From the NCBI GenBank assembly GCA_035649235.1, contig DASRJX010000181.1, forward strand, positions 1 to 49,584: DNA of 49,584 bases, written 5' to 3'. The notes under the pieces were generated by a model. It did no database searches. It worked only from the letters and a program-made list of their open reading frames with translations, and had not been told where the DNA came from. Source of the DNA: DASRJX01 sp035649235 (GTDB taxonomy: Bacteria; Acidobacteriota; Polarisedimenticolia; Gp22-AA2). Both the position numbers and the translations under genes were made by a program. Shown here one piece after another: positions 7,375 through 15,880 of the stretch (position 1 is the stretch's first letter; every line of letters starts with the position of its first letter).

Positions 7375-9458
7375 GCGGCGCCCCCTTCGGCGGCGGCCCG
7401 ATCGAGCCCCTCCGCCATGTCGCGCGCCGAGGCGAACCGGAGGGCCGGATCCTTGGCCAGGGCGCGCAGCAGGAACGCCGCCATCGAGGGCAGAAGCGCC
7501 GGGTTCAGGTCGCGCGGCGGCGGAGGCGGCAATTCGATGTGGGCGCGGAGCACGGCCACCGGGTTGTCGGCGTCGAACGGGCGCCGCCCGCACAGGATCT
7601 CGTAAAACACCACGCCGGCGGAATAAACGTCCGATCGCTCGTCGGCCGTCCGGCCCATCGCCTGCTCGGGAGACATGTACAGCGGCGTGCCGAGCACGGC
7701 ACCCTCGATCGTCAGCCCTTCCCCAACGCCCGCGGAACGCGCCAGACCGAAGTCGGAGATCTTCACCGTCCCCAGGGCGTCGACGAGGATGTTCGAGGGC
7801 TTCAGATCGCGGTGCACCACGCCTCGCGCGTGCGCCGCCTGCAGTCCGTCGGCGACCTGGCTGGCGATGCGCACGCCGGCCGAGAAGGGCAGCCGTCCCT
7901 CGGCCAGGACGCGATCGAGCGAGGTGCCGTCCACGTACTCCATCAGGATGGCCCACGAGGAGCCGAGATCGAGCAGCTCGTGCGTGCGCAGGACATTGCG
8001 GTGGGTGACGCGGCGCGACAGGCGGATCTCCTGGCGGAAACGCTCCAGGAGATCGGGTCTCCCTGTCAGCCCGCCGGACACGAGGATTTTCACGGCGACG
8101 TCCTCGTGCAGGCTCTCGTCGCGCGCTTTCCACACCGTCCCCATGCCGCCGGCGCCGATCAGGGCGACGAGCCGGAACCGGCCCTGGAGCACCGTCCCGG
8201 CCCCTCCGGGCCCGGCGACCGGAGCACCGGGGGGGTCGAGCGTGGCGGTGGTGTCCTGGGTCCTTTTCAGGTGCCCTGCCGCCGGCGGCGATGCGGACGC
8301 CGTCCTTGCACCGGACGAGGCCTGCGAGGCGACCGTGCCGATCCAGGCATCCACTTCCTGCTGCTGCTTGAGCCGGACCATCATGGACCGGAAGGCGCTC
8401 GACAGGACGCCCACCTCGTCGCCGGTCTCGGGCGGCAATGGCGCATCGTAGTCGCCGGCGCGCGCCCGCTCGATGGCGTGCACCAGAACGCCGATCGGAC
8501 GCGTGATGCGGCGGGCCAAGAGCACGCCGACCCCGATGGCGATCGGCGCCGCCAGTAGACCCACGAGCAGCAGCGCTCCCTGGATCTTGGCGAACCACGC
8601 CACTTCCCCGGCCACGGATCGGAGCGCCACGAAGCCCGCGCGGTGCGCCGGCGCCGCCGTGGCGGGCGCCGCATCGCCGGCCGCCAGCGGCGCGGCCAGT
8701 GCCGCGTGCTCCGCTCCGTCGGCCTCGATGCGGCGCGGCTCGGTACCGCCGGCGCCGTCCAGGACCGCGGTCAGGCCGAGCGACGGCGCGGCGACCAGGG
8801 TGGCGAGGCGCGCCCGCGGCAGCGGCAGCGTGGCCGCTCCCGGAAGGACAGGTCCGAAAGGCCCCGATCGCGAGAAGAAGACCAGGTCGACGCCGGTGGC
8901 CTGGCGGAGGGCCATGGCGCGGACATCGTTCACTTCCTCGAGCGCCACGAGGACGGATGCGGGGCCGGCCTCGATCGGGGTCGCGGCGGCGAGGTAGATG
9001 CGGCCGTCGCGCTCGACCCAGACGCCGCGCGCGTGCCCTCCCAGAAGCGCGGCTTCAACGACCGACTGCCCCACAGGCCCTGGCGCCGCCTCCGTGGGCC
9101 GCCGGGTGTCGGCCAGAAAGTCGCCGCGCGCGTCGGCGATGACGAACGCGTCGCAACCGTACAGGGTCATCCGGTCGGCGAGGTTGTCGAGGATGGAAGG
9201 CCTGTCCCCTTCCGCCACGTACGCGCGGAAGGGCCCGTCGGAGGCGAGCAGCCGGGTGACGAGGTCGAGCCGATCGAGACGCGCGGCCACCGCCTCGTCG
9301 ACGAGATCGCGCGCCCGCAGGACCGCGGCGTCCAGGGCCGGGCCCGCGAGGCTCCAGGTGCGCAGCCAGACCGCGCCCGTCGAGGCGAGGACGAGTCCGC
9401 CGACGAGGGCGGTCATCAGGGCTCCGATCCGCCAGGCGATGCCGCGCGCCGGCGTCAT
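7371..9458 (-). CDS. Membrane-bound sensor Ser/Thr protein kinase with HAMP domain
   Basis: A 695-residue kinase built like a histidine-kinase sensor. It has a membrane helix at 11-30 and a periplasmic domain at 35-290 with a Cache-like pattern (FVIADARGDFLAD, GRIYLAAATPIEA). A second helix follows at 294-315, then HAMP at 316-368 and a Ala/Ser/Pro linker. The Hanks-type kinase covers 428-690: glycine loop GAGGMG 435-440, Lys457 in VAVK, HRDLKPSN from 549, DFG 569-571, and GTPLYMSPEQ. All catalytic residues are present, so it should be active. ATG 9458 lies one base after the stop of the cupredoxin gene. A periplasmic signal, perhaps delivered by the cupredoxin, would control cytoplasmic phosphorylation. 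The targets are unknown. Confidence 0.9.
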   Translation of the reverse strand: MTPARGIAWRIGALMTALVGGLVLASTGAVWLRTWSLAGPALDAAVLRARDLVDEAVAARLDRLDLVTRLLASDGPFRAYVAEGDRPSILDNLADRMTLYGCDAFVIADARGDFLADTRRPTEAAPGPVGQSVVEAALLGGHARGVWVERDGRIYLAAATPIEAGPASVLVALEEVNDVRAMALRQATGVDLVFFSRSGPFGPVLPGAATLPLPRARLATLVAAPSLGLTAVLDGAGGTEPRRIEADGAEHAALAAPLAAGDAAPATAAPAHRAGFVALRSVAGEVAWFAKIQGALLLVGLLAAPIAIGVGVLLARRITRPIGVLVHAIERARAGDYDAPLPPETGDEVGVLSSAFRSMMVRLKQQQEVDAWIGTVASQASSGARTASASPPAAGHLKRTQDTTATLDPPGAPVAGPGGAGTVLQGRFRLVALIGAGGMGTVWKARDESLHEDVAVKILVSGGLTGRPDLLERFRQEIRLSRRVTHRNVLRTHELLDLGSSWAILMEYVDGTSLDRVLAEGRLPFSAGVRIASQVADGLQAAHARGVVHRDLKPSNILVDALGTVKISDFGLARSAGVGEGLTIEGAVLGTPLYMSPEQAMGRTADERSDVYSAGVVFYEILCGRRPFDADNPVAVLRAHIELPPPPPRDLNPALLPSMAAFLLRALAKDPALRFASARDMAEGLDRAAAEGGAA

Positions 9459-9459
9459 C

Positions 9460-10158
9460 TCAGTAGGGGTCCCGGGTGGCGCCCTGAGCCCCCTGGTAGG
9501 GGCGGCCGTTCTTGTCGAGATGGGGGCGGCGGCGCCAGGCCGAGGCATCGAGCCTGATCTCGACCTCCGGGACGTTTCCGGCGGTCAGCTCCACCTGGCT
9601 CTCGCCGGAGCCGCCGCGCTCGTGCCAGACGCGCACCGTGTACCGGCCGTCCGGAACGTCGCTGATGCTGAAGCGGCCGTCCGCGGCCGGCCGGGCCACC
9701 CAGCGGCCGGGCGTGACCACGACGAGCGCCTCCATCTGCGGGTGCACGTTGCAGAAGACACGGACGATCCCCGGCGAGCGCAGCACGACCTCGCGACCCG
9801 GCCCTCGAGGGTAGAGACCGAGGTCGAATTGGTTGTCCGCCGAGACCGAGAAGACGTTGTGCAGGATCGGATCGGCGTTGGGGAAGGCGAGCCTCGATCC
9901 GACCGGCAGGCTGAGCACCGCGGGCTCGAACGCCTTGCCGCGCATCGTGATGGCGGCGCGCTCGGGGGACGGCGGCGGGCCCGGCGCACCTTCGATCCAG
10001 ACGACGGCGGACGACGGATCGCCCCGGGCCCCGTCGCGCTCGACGATCGCCACGACGCCCGCGACGGTCGCGGCGCGCGTCATCGGTGCCATGCCGGCTG
10101 CCACGACCTCGATGGCCAGCGCCGTCCCGAGGCGGGCGGCGAATCCAGAGATGCGCAT
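9460..10158 (-). CDS. Secreted cupredoxin with amicyanin-like copper site and a beta-sandwich tail
   Basis: A 232-residue exported protein with a signal peptide at 1-30 (cut after TRAA). The cupredoxin-like domain covers about 68-150, with His100 in PILHNVF and the loop CNVHPQM (Cys136, His139, Met142). This C-x2-H-x2-M spacing is that of amicyanin, so a type 1 blue copper site is complete. A short carboxypeptidase-regulatory-like beta sandwich follows (GRFSISDVPDGRYTVRVWHE, 161-180). Proteins of this kind are often annotated as methylamine utilisation protein, without proof of that role. It is the first gene of the operon with the sensor kinase and porin. A TATGAT -10-like box lies 22 nt upstream. 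Confidence 0.85.
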   Translation of the reverse strand: MRISGFAARLGTALAIEVVAAGMAPMTRAATVAGVVAIVERDGARGDPSSAVVWIEGAPGPPPSPERAAITMRGKAFEPAVLSLPVGSRLAFPNADPILHNVFSVSADNQFDLGLYPRGPGREVVLRSPGIVRVFCNVHPQMEALVVVTPGRWVARPAADGRFSISDVPDGRYTVRVWHERGGSGESQVELTAGNVPEVEIRLDASAWRRRPHLDKNGRPYQGAQGATRDPY

Positions 10159-10180
10159 GGTGCCCCCGGGCTGCCGGGGC

Positions 10181-10186
10181 ATCATA
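10181..10186 (-). promoter_or_regulatory. -10 element TATGAT for the cupredoxin operon
   Basis: On the minus strand GGCTATGAT lies 22 nt before ATG 10158. It matches the GCTATnnT pattern common in this window. No -35 is visible. Confidence 0.4.
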
Positions 10187-10336
10187 GCCGAAGGCGGGAG
10201 CCGGCGCGGGCGGGCCGGGGCGCCGCCCTCGAGTCCGCCCGCCCGTGGCCAAAGCCGCCCGCGAGACCCGGCCGCCCGGGCCCGCCGGGACAGGAGCCCG
10301 ATGCCACGAAACCCGCTCCAGACAGGCTTTTTGGCG

Positions 10337-10365
10337 TTGTCAGCCGGATCGAATGGCGGTATATG
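10337..10365 (+). promoter_or_regulatory. Sigma-70-type promoter for the Cys-rich lipoprotein
   Basis: TTGTCA (10337-10342), 17-nt spacer, TATATG (10360-10365). It gives an expected start near 10372 and a short leader carrying the ribosome site at 10387-10394. Confidence 0.6.
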
Positions 10366-10399
10366 AAGACCGGACCGCGCTCCGCCGGGAGGAGCCGTC

Positions 10400-10963
10400 G
10401 TGCGTGCTCGAACAGGAACCCTGCTGGCCCTGGCCGCAAGCCTGCTCTTCGTCGGTTGCTCCGACGACGATGATGACGGCGGTGGCCTGCCCGGCCCCAC
10501 TCTCCTTCTGGCGGGCCAGTCGACGACGACTCCGTCGGTCGAGGGCTCCTGGGTGTTGAGCGCGACGCCCGCCGTGGCCGGCTGCGGGGCCTTCAACATC
10601 CTGTTCCCGACCGAGGCGGTCCTGACGATCGTGCAGGCGGGCAACACGATCGAGTTCTCGCTGGCCGACGCGTGCGGCCGACCCTTGCCGGGAGGCGAAG
10701 GCCAGGTCGGGCCGGATCGCATCGTCGAGATGGGCTCCGATCTGGATCGGGGCCTGACCGCCAACTGCACCTTGAAGGTCGACCAGGTCCGGATCGGCCC
10801 GGTCGAGACGCCGCCCGACGTCTTCTCCGGCTCGGACGTCCTGACCATCTCCGGGTCCGACGACTCCGCCGGCTGCGACCCGTCCCTCCCCTGCACCGTG
10901 ACCGGGACGTTCACCGCCACGCGCTGCCCCCGCTCCGGCTGCGCGGTCACCTGCCTTCCCTGA
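10400..10963 (+). CDS. Cys-rich putative lipoprotein of unknown function
   Basis: A 187-residue protein with a lipoprotein signal: RTGTLLALAASLLFVGC, with lipobox LFVGC and Cys20 as the predicted lipidated residue. An acidic/Gly spacer (SDDDDDGGG) follows directly. The mature part contains eight more cysteines, five of them in the last 32 residues (AGCDPSLPC, TRCPRSGCAVTC), an even number that suggests disulfides in the periplasm or at the surface. Start GTG 10400 has GGGAGGAG six bases upstream and a good promoter at 10337-10365. It is a single-gene unit, convergent with the gene ending at 10973. No family recognised. Confidence 0.7.
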   Translation: MRARTGTLLALAASLLFVGCSDDDDDGGGLPGPTLLLAGQSTTTPSVEGSWVLSATPAVAGCGAFNILFPTEAVLTIVQAGNTIEFSLADACGRPLPGGEGQVGPDRIVEMGSDLDRGLTANCTLKVDQVRIGPVETPPDVFSGSDVLTISGSDDSAGCDPSLPCTVTGTFTATRCPRSGCAVTCLP

Positions 10964-10972
10964 CACCCGCGC

Positions 10973-11416
10973 TCACCAGACCGGGAACCGACCCTGGACC
11001 AATCCGAGTTCGAGGAGGTGTCCGTCCTCGTAGATGAGGGGCACGGAGAGGCGGGAGTGCTTTGGACCGTGGACGATCTGGATCGTGCCGTGTCCCCCGA
11101 GACGCCGGACCCGCCGCCAGTCGCGCACGTCGGTCCAGGCGACGGCGCCGCTGCCTCGCAGCGGACCCGCGAGGCGGAAGCCACCGTCATGGAGCATCAG
11201 CCGCGCCAGACAGAACCGCAGGAAGAACTGGGCGCAGCCGGCGCCGAGCAGGAACAGCACGATCGCCACGCCGAGCGTCAGCAGGTCGGGCCCTCCGGGC
11301 CTTGCCTCGGTGGCGAGGGTCGAGGCTCCGAGGCCCAGCAGGGCGATCGCCAGACCTCCGTAGGCGAGCCTCCAGATCGGACGGCAGCCGAGGACGAGGG
11401 GTGGCAGGCCGGTCAC
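10973..11416 (-). CDS. Small membrane protein with PH-like C-terminal part
   Basis: A 147-residue protein. Two hydrophobic helices, about 15-33 and 47-70, are followed by about 75 residues of alternating strands (GGFRLAGPLRGSGAVAWTDV, then GTIQIVHG and LSVPLIYEDG). This resembles the bacterial PH-like domains found in small membrane proteins. GTG 11416 overlaps the DHH gene stop as GTGA, so it is translated after that gene. The chain's other genes do not reveal its role. Confidence 0.6.
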   Translation of the reverse strand: MTGLPPLVLGCRPIWRLAYGGLAIALLGLGASTLATEARPGGPDLLTLGVAIVLFLLGAGCAQFFLRFCLARLMLHDGGFRLAGPLRGSGAVAWTDVRDWRRVRRLGGHGTIQIVHGPKHSRLSVPLIYEDGHLLELGLVQGRFPVW

Positions 11417-12429
11417 GCCGTCCGCCGCAGAAGATCGCGGCAGGGGCGCAGAACGGTCTCGATCAGCTCGGACAGGCGTCCGGGAACCACGGCTCCGGCG
11501 GCGTTCGTGTGGCCGCCGCCGCCGAATCCCTGGGCGACGCGGTTGACGTCCAGGCTCCCCTTGCTGCGAAACGACAGCTTGACGCGGCCCTCCGGAATCT
11601 CCTTCAGAAGAGCGGCGATCCGGACCCGCTCGATGGCGAGGAGGCCGTTGACGATGTCCGAGGTGTCCTCCTGCCCGGCACCGCACTCCTCCACCTGACG
11701 CTGCGTCATGGTGATCCAGGCGAGCCGTCCTTCTTCCTCGATGTGCAGGTCGGCCATCGCCACGCCCCCGAGCCGGACGAGGGAGGCGCTCGCCCGCTCG
11801 AACACCTGCTCGTAAACGAGGGGGGGGCTGACGCCGCGCTCCAGCATCTCGGCGGCCGCCTGATGGGCGCGCGGGGAGGTCTTGTTGAAGCGGAAATAGC
11901 CCGTGTCGGTCACCAGGGAGACGTACGCGGCCTGGGCGGCCGTGAAATCCGGCGCCCCTCCCAACGCCTTGACGATCTGGAACACCAGCTCGCCGGTGGC
12001 GCTCGACTCCGGATCGATGATGTTGACCTTCCAGAACGGCTCCACGACGTTGTGATGGTCGATGCAGATGGTGGTGGCGCGCGAGGCGCGCGCCGCCTCC
12101 TCGAGCGGGCCCAGCCGGCTGACGGCGGAGTTGTCGAGCATGAACAGGAGGTCGGCCGAGCGCACGAATCCGTCGTGGCGGGCGGCGTCGAACACCTCGA
12201 CCGCGCCGCGCTCATCGATGAACCGGTAGCGCGGGCTCAACGGCTCGGTGTTGAGAATGCGCGCTTCGATCCCGCGCGCGACGAGGTAGCTGTGCAGGCA
12301 GATCTCCGCCCCGATGCCGTCCCCGTCCGGAGTGACGTGGGTCGTCAGGACCGCGGTGCGCGCGGCGTCGAGCAGGGGGCGCAGCCGGGCGGCGGCCTCG
12401 GCCACGAGTGCCTGGTCGCGGGCGTTCAC
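11413..12429 (-). CDS. nrnA: DHH-family phosphoesterase, NrnA-like (nanoRNase / pAp phosphatase)
   Basis: A 338-residue enzyme of the DHH-DHHA1 class. It has the metal-binding motifs HVTPDGDGIGAE (about 29-40), LDNS (about 97), DHH in CIDHHNV and DTGYFRF, and the DHHA1 substrate motif GGGGHTNAAGA near residue 310. Family members degrade 2-5-nt RNA and hydrolyse 3'-phosphoadenosine 5'-phosphate, or cleave cyclic dinucleotides. Length fits NrnA (about 315-340) and there is no membrane segment, so it is cytosolic. GTG 12429 overlaps the preceding carbonic-anhydrase stop (GTGA). Confidence 0.88.
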   Translation of the reverse strand: MNARDQALVAEAAARLRPLLDAARTAVLTTHVTPDGDGIGAEICLHSYLVARGIEARILNTEPLSPRYRFIDERGAVEVFDAARHDGFVRSADLLFMLDNSAVSRLGPLEEAARASRATTICIDHHNVVEPFWKVNIIDPESSATGELVFQIVKALGGAPDFTAAQAAYVSLVTDTGYFRFNKTSPRAHQAAAEMLERGVSPPLVYEQVFERASASLVRLGGVAMADLHIEEEGRLAWITMTQRQVEECGAGQEDTSDIVNGLLAIERVRIAALLKEIPEGRVKLSFRSKGSLDVNRVAQGFGGGGHTNAAGAVVPGRLSELIETVLRPCRDLLRRTA

Positions 12430-12956
12430 CGGGCCTCCCCCGCTCCCATGCGGCCGCTCCTGTAGGCTGCGGCCAGATCGACGTAGTTCTGCGCGTTGCG
12501 CAGGACGCGCTCGATCTCGTCGTCCCGCAGAGGGCGGATGATGCGGCCCGGCACTCCGAGGACCAGCGAACCGGGCGGGACCTGCGTGCCCTCCGGGACC
12601 ACGGCCCCGGCCCCGATGAGGGAGCGCGAGCCGACCCGACAACCGCTCAGGACCACGGCCTTCATGGCGACGAGGACCTCGTCCTCGATCGTGGCCCCGT
12701 GCACGATGGCCCCATGCCCGAGCGTGACGCGCGCGCCGATGCGCGCCGGCGCCCCGTGGTCCACGTGCACGACGCAGGCGTCCTGGACGTTGCTCTCCGC
12801 TCCGATGACGACGGGAGCGATGTCGCCGCGCACCGTGGCGTTGAACCAGACGGAGGCCGACGGGCCCAGGCTGACCTCCCCCACGAGAGCGGCGCCGGGC
12901 GCCACCCAGGCGGTGGGATCGATCGTGAGGCGCGTGGCGTGGAATCGGTTGTTCAT
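12426..12956 (-). CDS. Gamma carbonic anhydrase family protein
   Basis: A 176-residue left-handed beta-helix protein built on hexapeptide repeats (GEVSLGPSASVWFNATVRGD and following). The three zinc-ligand histidines are visible: HVDHGAP contributes one and TLGHGAIVHGA two, in the usual YrdA/PaaY spacing. A C-terminal helix follows (NYVDLAAAYRSG). It may hydrate CO2, though many members show low activity. ATG 12956 begins a three-gene chain joined by GTGA overlaps (12956 to 10973). Confidence 0.88.
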   Translation of the reverse strand: MNNRFHATRLTIDPTAWVAPGAALVGEVSLGPSASVWFNATVRGDIAPVVIGAESNVQDACVVHVDHGAPARIGARVTLGHGAIVHGATIEDEVLVAMKAVVLSGCRVGSRSLIGAGAVVPEGTQVPPGSLVLGVPGRIIRPLRDDEIERVLRNAQNYVDLAAAYRSGRMGAGEAR

Positions 12957-12994
12957 GGCGAAGCCGGGCAATATAGGCCACGCCCCACGCCAAG

Positions 12995-15880
12995 TCAACC
13001 GCGGGAGAGCAGCGAATCGTGGACGATCTTGATCGGGTGGACGACGGGCAGCCCGGTCCCCTGCTCGATCTGGATCTTGCAGGTGCCGCAGCCGGTGGCG
13101 ACGACCGGTACCTTGGCTCGCTCGAGGCTCTCGAAGAGGGGCCGGCCCATGCGCATCGATTGATCGAAGTGCTTCTCCTTCATGCCGAACGTGCCGGCGA
13201 TGCCGCAGCAATGATCCTCGCCGATCGGCACGACCTCCAACCCCGGCACGAGGCGCAGCAGGCGCACGACGCCGTCCCCCAGGCCGCGGGCCTGCAGATG
13301 GCAGGGGTTGTGATAGGTCAGTCGCATCGGGACCGGGCGCAGGCGCGCCAGAAGCGCTGCATCGCTCTCCAGGAGCATCAGGACATAATCGTGCAGGTCC
13401 TTGACGTGACGCGCCAGGACCTCCGACTGCGGCGTTCCCAGGAGGCGGGGATAGTCCTCGACCAGGGCCAGGCCGCAGGAAGGAGCGCTGTAGACCGGTT
13501 CGTACCCGCGGCGCAGCAGATCCAGGAACGTGGCGACGTTCCGCTCGGCGGCCGGGCGGACGTCGTCCAGGTGGCCGTAGGTGATGGCCGCGATGCCGCA
13601 GCATTCCTGCGGGGGGATCGCCACCGTGCAACCGAGGGCCTCCAGCAGCTCGATCGCGGCCCGTCCTTCGCCCTCCGTGTCCTGGTATCCGGCGAAGCAG
13701 CCATGGAAGTACGCCACCTTCCGCCCCTCCGGGTCGACGGATGGAACGCGCGGCTCGAGAGGCGCGGCCGCGAAAGCCGGCATGTCACGGCGCGCCGCGA
13801 TCCCCGACAGCGCGGCGCCGAGTCGGCGCAGGAGCGGCGACCGGAGCGCGGCGTTCGCCAGCGGTGCCACGGCGGCCCCGAGCCGCAGCAGCGGCGCTCC
13901 GGCCGTGAGCAGGCGATCCGGCAGGCGCTTGCCCCGGGAGCGGACGTAGACCTCCTTCGCCATGATCGCCATGCCGGGGATGTCGATGGCGGTCGGGCAT
14001 TCGGAATGACAGAGGCGGCAGTTGACGCAGAGATCCATGATCTGCTTGAAACCGTCGCTCGACAGGACGCCCGGCTCGAGGCGGCCGGAAAGCACCGACC
14101 TGAGGAGGTTCCCCTTCGCCCGCGCCGTCGCGGCCTCGTCGCCCGTCTCGACCGCCACCGGACAGTAGTCGCGGCAGGCGCCGCAACCGTGGCATTTCTC
14201 GATCTCCCGCTGCCAGAGGTCCGCGTCGAGCGGGGTGCCGGTCGCCACGCGCCGGTAGCGCTCGCCGTAGCGCAGGTCGTCGGTGAGTCCGTAGGAACCG
14301 TCGTGGACGATGATCCCGGGATTCAGGATGCCCTGCGGGTCGAACAGCTCCTTGACCTCCCTGAAGACGTCGGCCAGCGGGCCGTACGCTCGCCTCAGGT
14401 AGGGCGTGCGCAGACGGCCGTCGCCATGCTCGCCCGAGAGCGATCCGCCCAGGTCGGTCACGAGGTCGACGAACTCCTCGGCGACTGCCTCCATGACCCG
14501 GAGATCGCGCGGGTCCTTCTGATTCATGAGCGGGTTGCAGTGGAGGTTGCAGTCCCCGGCATGGCCGAAGATGGCCGCCTGCAGCTCGTGCTTCCGGAGC
14601 AGCGCCCGCAGGCGGCTCACGAACTCCGCCATCTTCTCGGGGTGGACGGCGGCGTCCTCGATGAAGCGGGTGTTCCGCAGCCGGCCTTCGCGCCGGGACA
14701 GGAGGGGCGATGCCGCCTTGCGGATCGCCCAGATGCGCGCCATCTCCTCCGGACGGGTGCCGGAGCGCACCTCGGTCGCCAGCCGCTGGACGGACACCAG
14801 CGACTGTTCCATCCGCCGCAGCCGGTCCAGGACCTCTTTTTGGTCGTCGCCCTCGAGCTCCACGATCACGATCGCCTCGGTGCCGGCCGGCAGCCCCAGG
14901 CCCATCTTCGGGTCGGCCTCCCGGATCACGTCGACGAAGGTGCGGTCCAGGAGCTCGACCGCCGACGGCCTCGCCTGCAGGATCGCGACGACCCCGGCGC
15001 CGGATTTCTCCAGATCGTCGAACAGCACGAGCGCCGTGGCGACGGCCTTCGGGATCGGCACCAGGCGCAACGTCGCCTCGAGCACCAGCCCCAGCGTCCC
15101 CTCGGAACCGACCACCACCTTCGACAGATCGACGGTGCCGTTGCACGCCTCGCGCAGGGCGTAGCCCGAGGCGTTCCGGCGCGTCGTCGGCTGGCGCGCT
15201 TCGATCACGGGCCGATGCCGCTCGACGATGCGCCGGAGCGCCGCCGCAAGGCGGACCAGAGGCTCGCCGCCGGGCCGGACCTGCGCCGGCGACGCGCCGC
15301 CCGCGTCTCCTGCCAGGGTGGCGGACACGGGCGAGGTCTCCACGATCGTCCCGTCGGCGAGGGCCATCCGCAACGAGGCGACGTTCTCGCGCGTGGCGCC
15401 ATACCGGACGGTGTGGGACCCTCCGGCGTTGTTGGCGATCATCCCTCCGAGCGTGCACCAGGCGGCCGAGGAAGGATCGGGAGCGAACCGCAGGCCGTCC
15501 TTCCGCAGCAGGCGGTTGAGCTGCGCCGGGATGACGCCGGGCTGCACTCGCACCGTGCCCTCGACGAGATCCGGCGCGCCGATGCGACGGAAGTGCTTGG
15601 AGAAGTCGAGGATGATGCCCCGACCGAGAGTCTGGCCCGCCAGCCCGGAGCCTCCGCCCCGCGCCGTGACCGGAAGGCCGTGCCGCCGCGCGTACTCGAG
15701 GACCGACAGCACGTCCCCCTCGTGGCGCGGTACGACCGCCCCGAGCGGCGGGATCTGGTAGATGCAGGCAGCGGTGCTGTAGAGGGTCCGGTGCAGGGCG
15801 TCGAACAGCACCTCCCCCTCCACGCGGGAGGAGAGATCGCTCGCGACCGCCTTGGGATCGATGCGCTCGCCTGGCTTCAC
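12995..15880 (-). CDS. FAD-linked D-2-hydroxyacid dehydrogenase fused to an Fe-S/CCG subunit (YdiJ-like)
   Basis: A 961-residue fusion of a GlcD-type flavoprotein with a GlcF-type iron-sulfur protein. Domains in order: PCMH FAD-binding domain (about 45-260; VTARGGGSGLAGQ, MIANNAGGSHTVRYGAT), FAD-oxidase C domain (about 275-530; GHAGDCNLHCNP, SGEHGDG), two 4Fe-4S motifs (CHGCGACRDYC near 565, CVNCRLCHSEC near 625), and two CCG domains (HGCFAGY...CCGIAA, NPCHLQARG...CCGIAGTFG). It oxidises a D-2-hydroxyacid such as 2-hydroxyglutarate, lactate or glycolate and passes electrons through its clusters to a membrane acceptor. The architecture and size fit E. coli YdiJ. GTG 15880 overlaps the preceding stop (GTGA). 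Confidence 0.9.
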   Translation of the reverse strand: MKPGERIDPKAVASDLSSRVEGEVLFDALHRTLYSTAACIYQIPPLGAVVPRHEGDVLSVLEYARRHGLPVTARGGGSGLAGQTLGRGIILDFSKHFRRIGAPDLVEGTVRVQPGVIPAQLNRLLRKDGLRFAPDPSSAAWCTLGGMIANNAGGSHTVRYGATRENVASLRMALADGTIVETSPVSATLAGDAGGASPAQVRPGGEPLVRLAAALRRIVERHRPVIEARQPTTRRNASGYALREACNGTVDLSKVVVGSEGTLGLVLEATLRLVPIPKAVATALVLFDDLEKSGAGVVAILQARPSAVELLDRTFVDVIREADPKMGLGLPAGTEAIVIVELEGDDQKEVLDRLRRMEQSLVSVQRLATEVRSGTRPEEMARIWAIRKAASPLLSRREGRLRNTRFIEDAAVHPEKMAEFVSRLRALLRKHELQAAIFGHAGDCNLHCNPLMNQKDPRDLRVMEAVAEEFVDLVTDLGGSLSGEHGDGRLRTPYLRRAYGPLADVFREVKELFDPQGILNPGIIVHDGSYGLTDDLRYGERYRRVATGTPLDADLWQREIEKCHGCGACRDYCPVAVETGDEAATARAKGNLLRSVLSGRLEPGVLSSDGFKQIMDLCVNCRLCHSECPTAIDIPGMAIMAKEVYVRSRGKRLPDRLLTAGAPLLRLGAAVAPLANAALRSPLLRRLGAALSGIAARRDMPAFAAAPLEPRVPSVDPEGRKVAYFHGCFAGYQDTEGEGRAAIELLEALGCTVAIPPQECCGIAAITYGHLDDVRPAAERNVATFLDLLRRGYEPVYSAPSCGLALVEDYPRLLGTPQSEVLARHVKDLHDYVLMLLESDAALLARLRPVPMRLTYHNPCHLQARGLGDGVVRLLRLVPGLEVVPIGEDHCCGIAGTFGMKEKHFDQSMRMGRPLFESLERAKVPVVATGCGTCKIQIEQGTGLPVVHPIKIVHDSLLSRG

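Noticed and set aside
7375..8598. N-terminal extension of the porin by about 400 codons
   Set aside because: It is the shifted frame of the kinase domain. The signal peptide beginning at GTG 7374 marks the true start.
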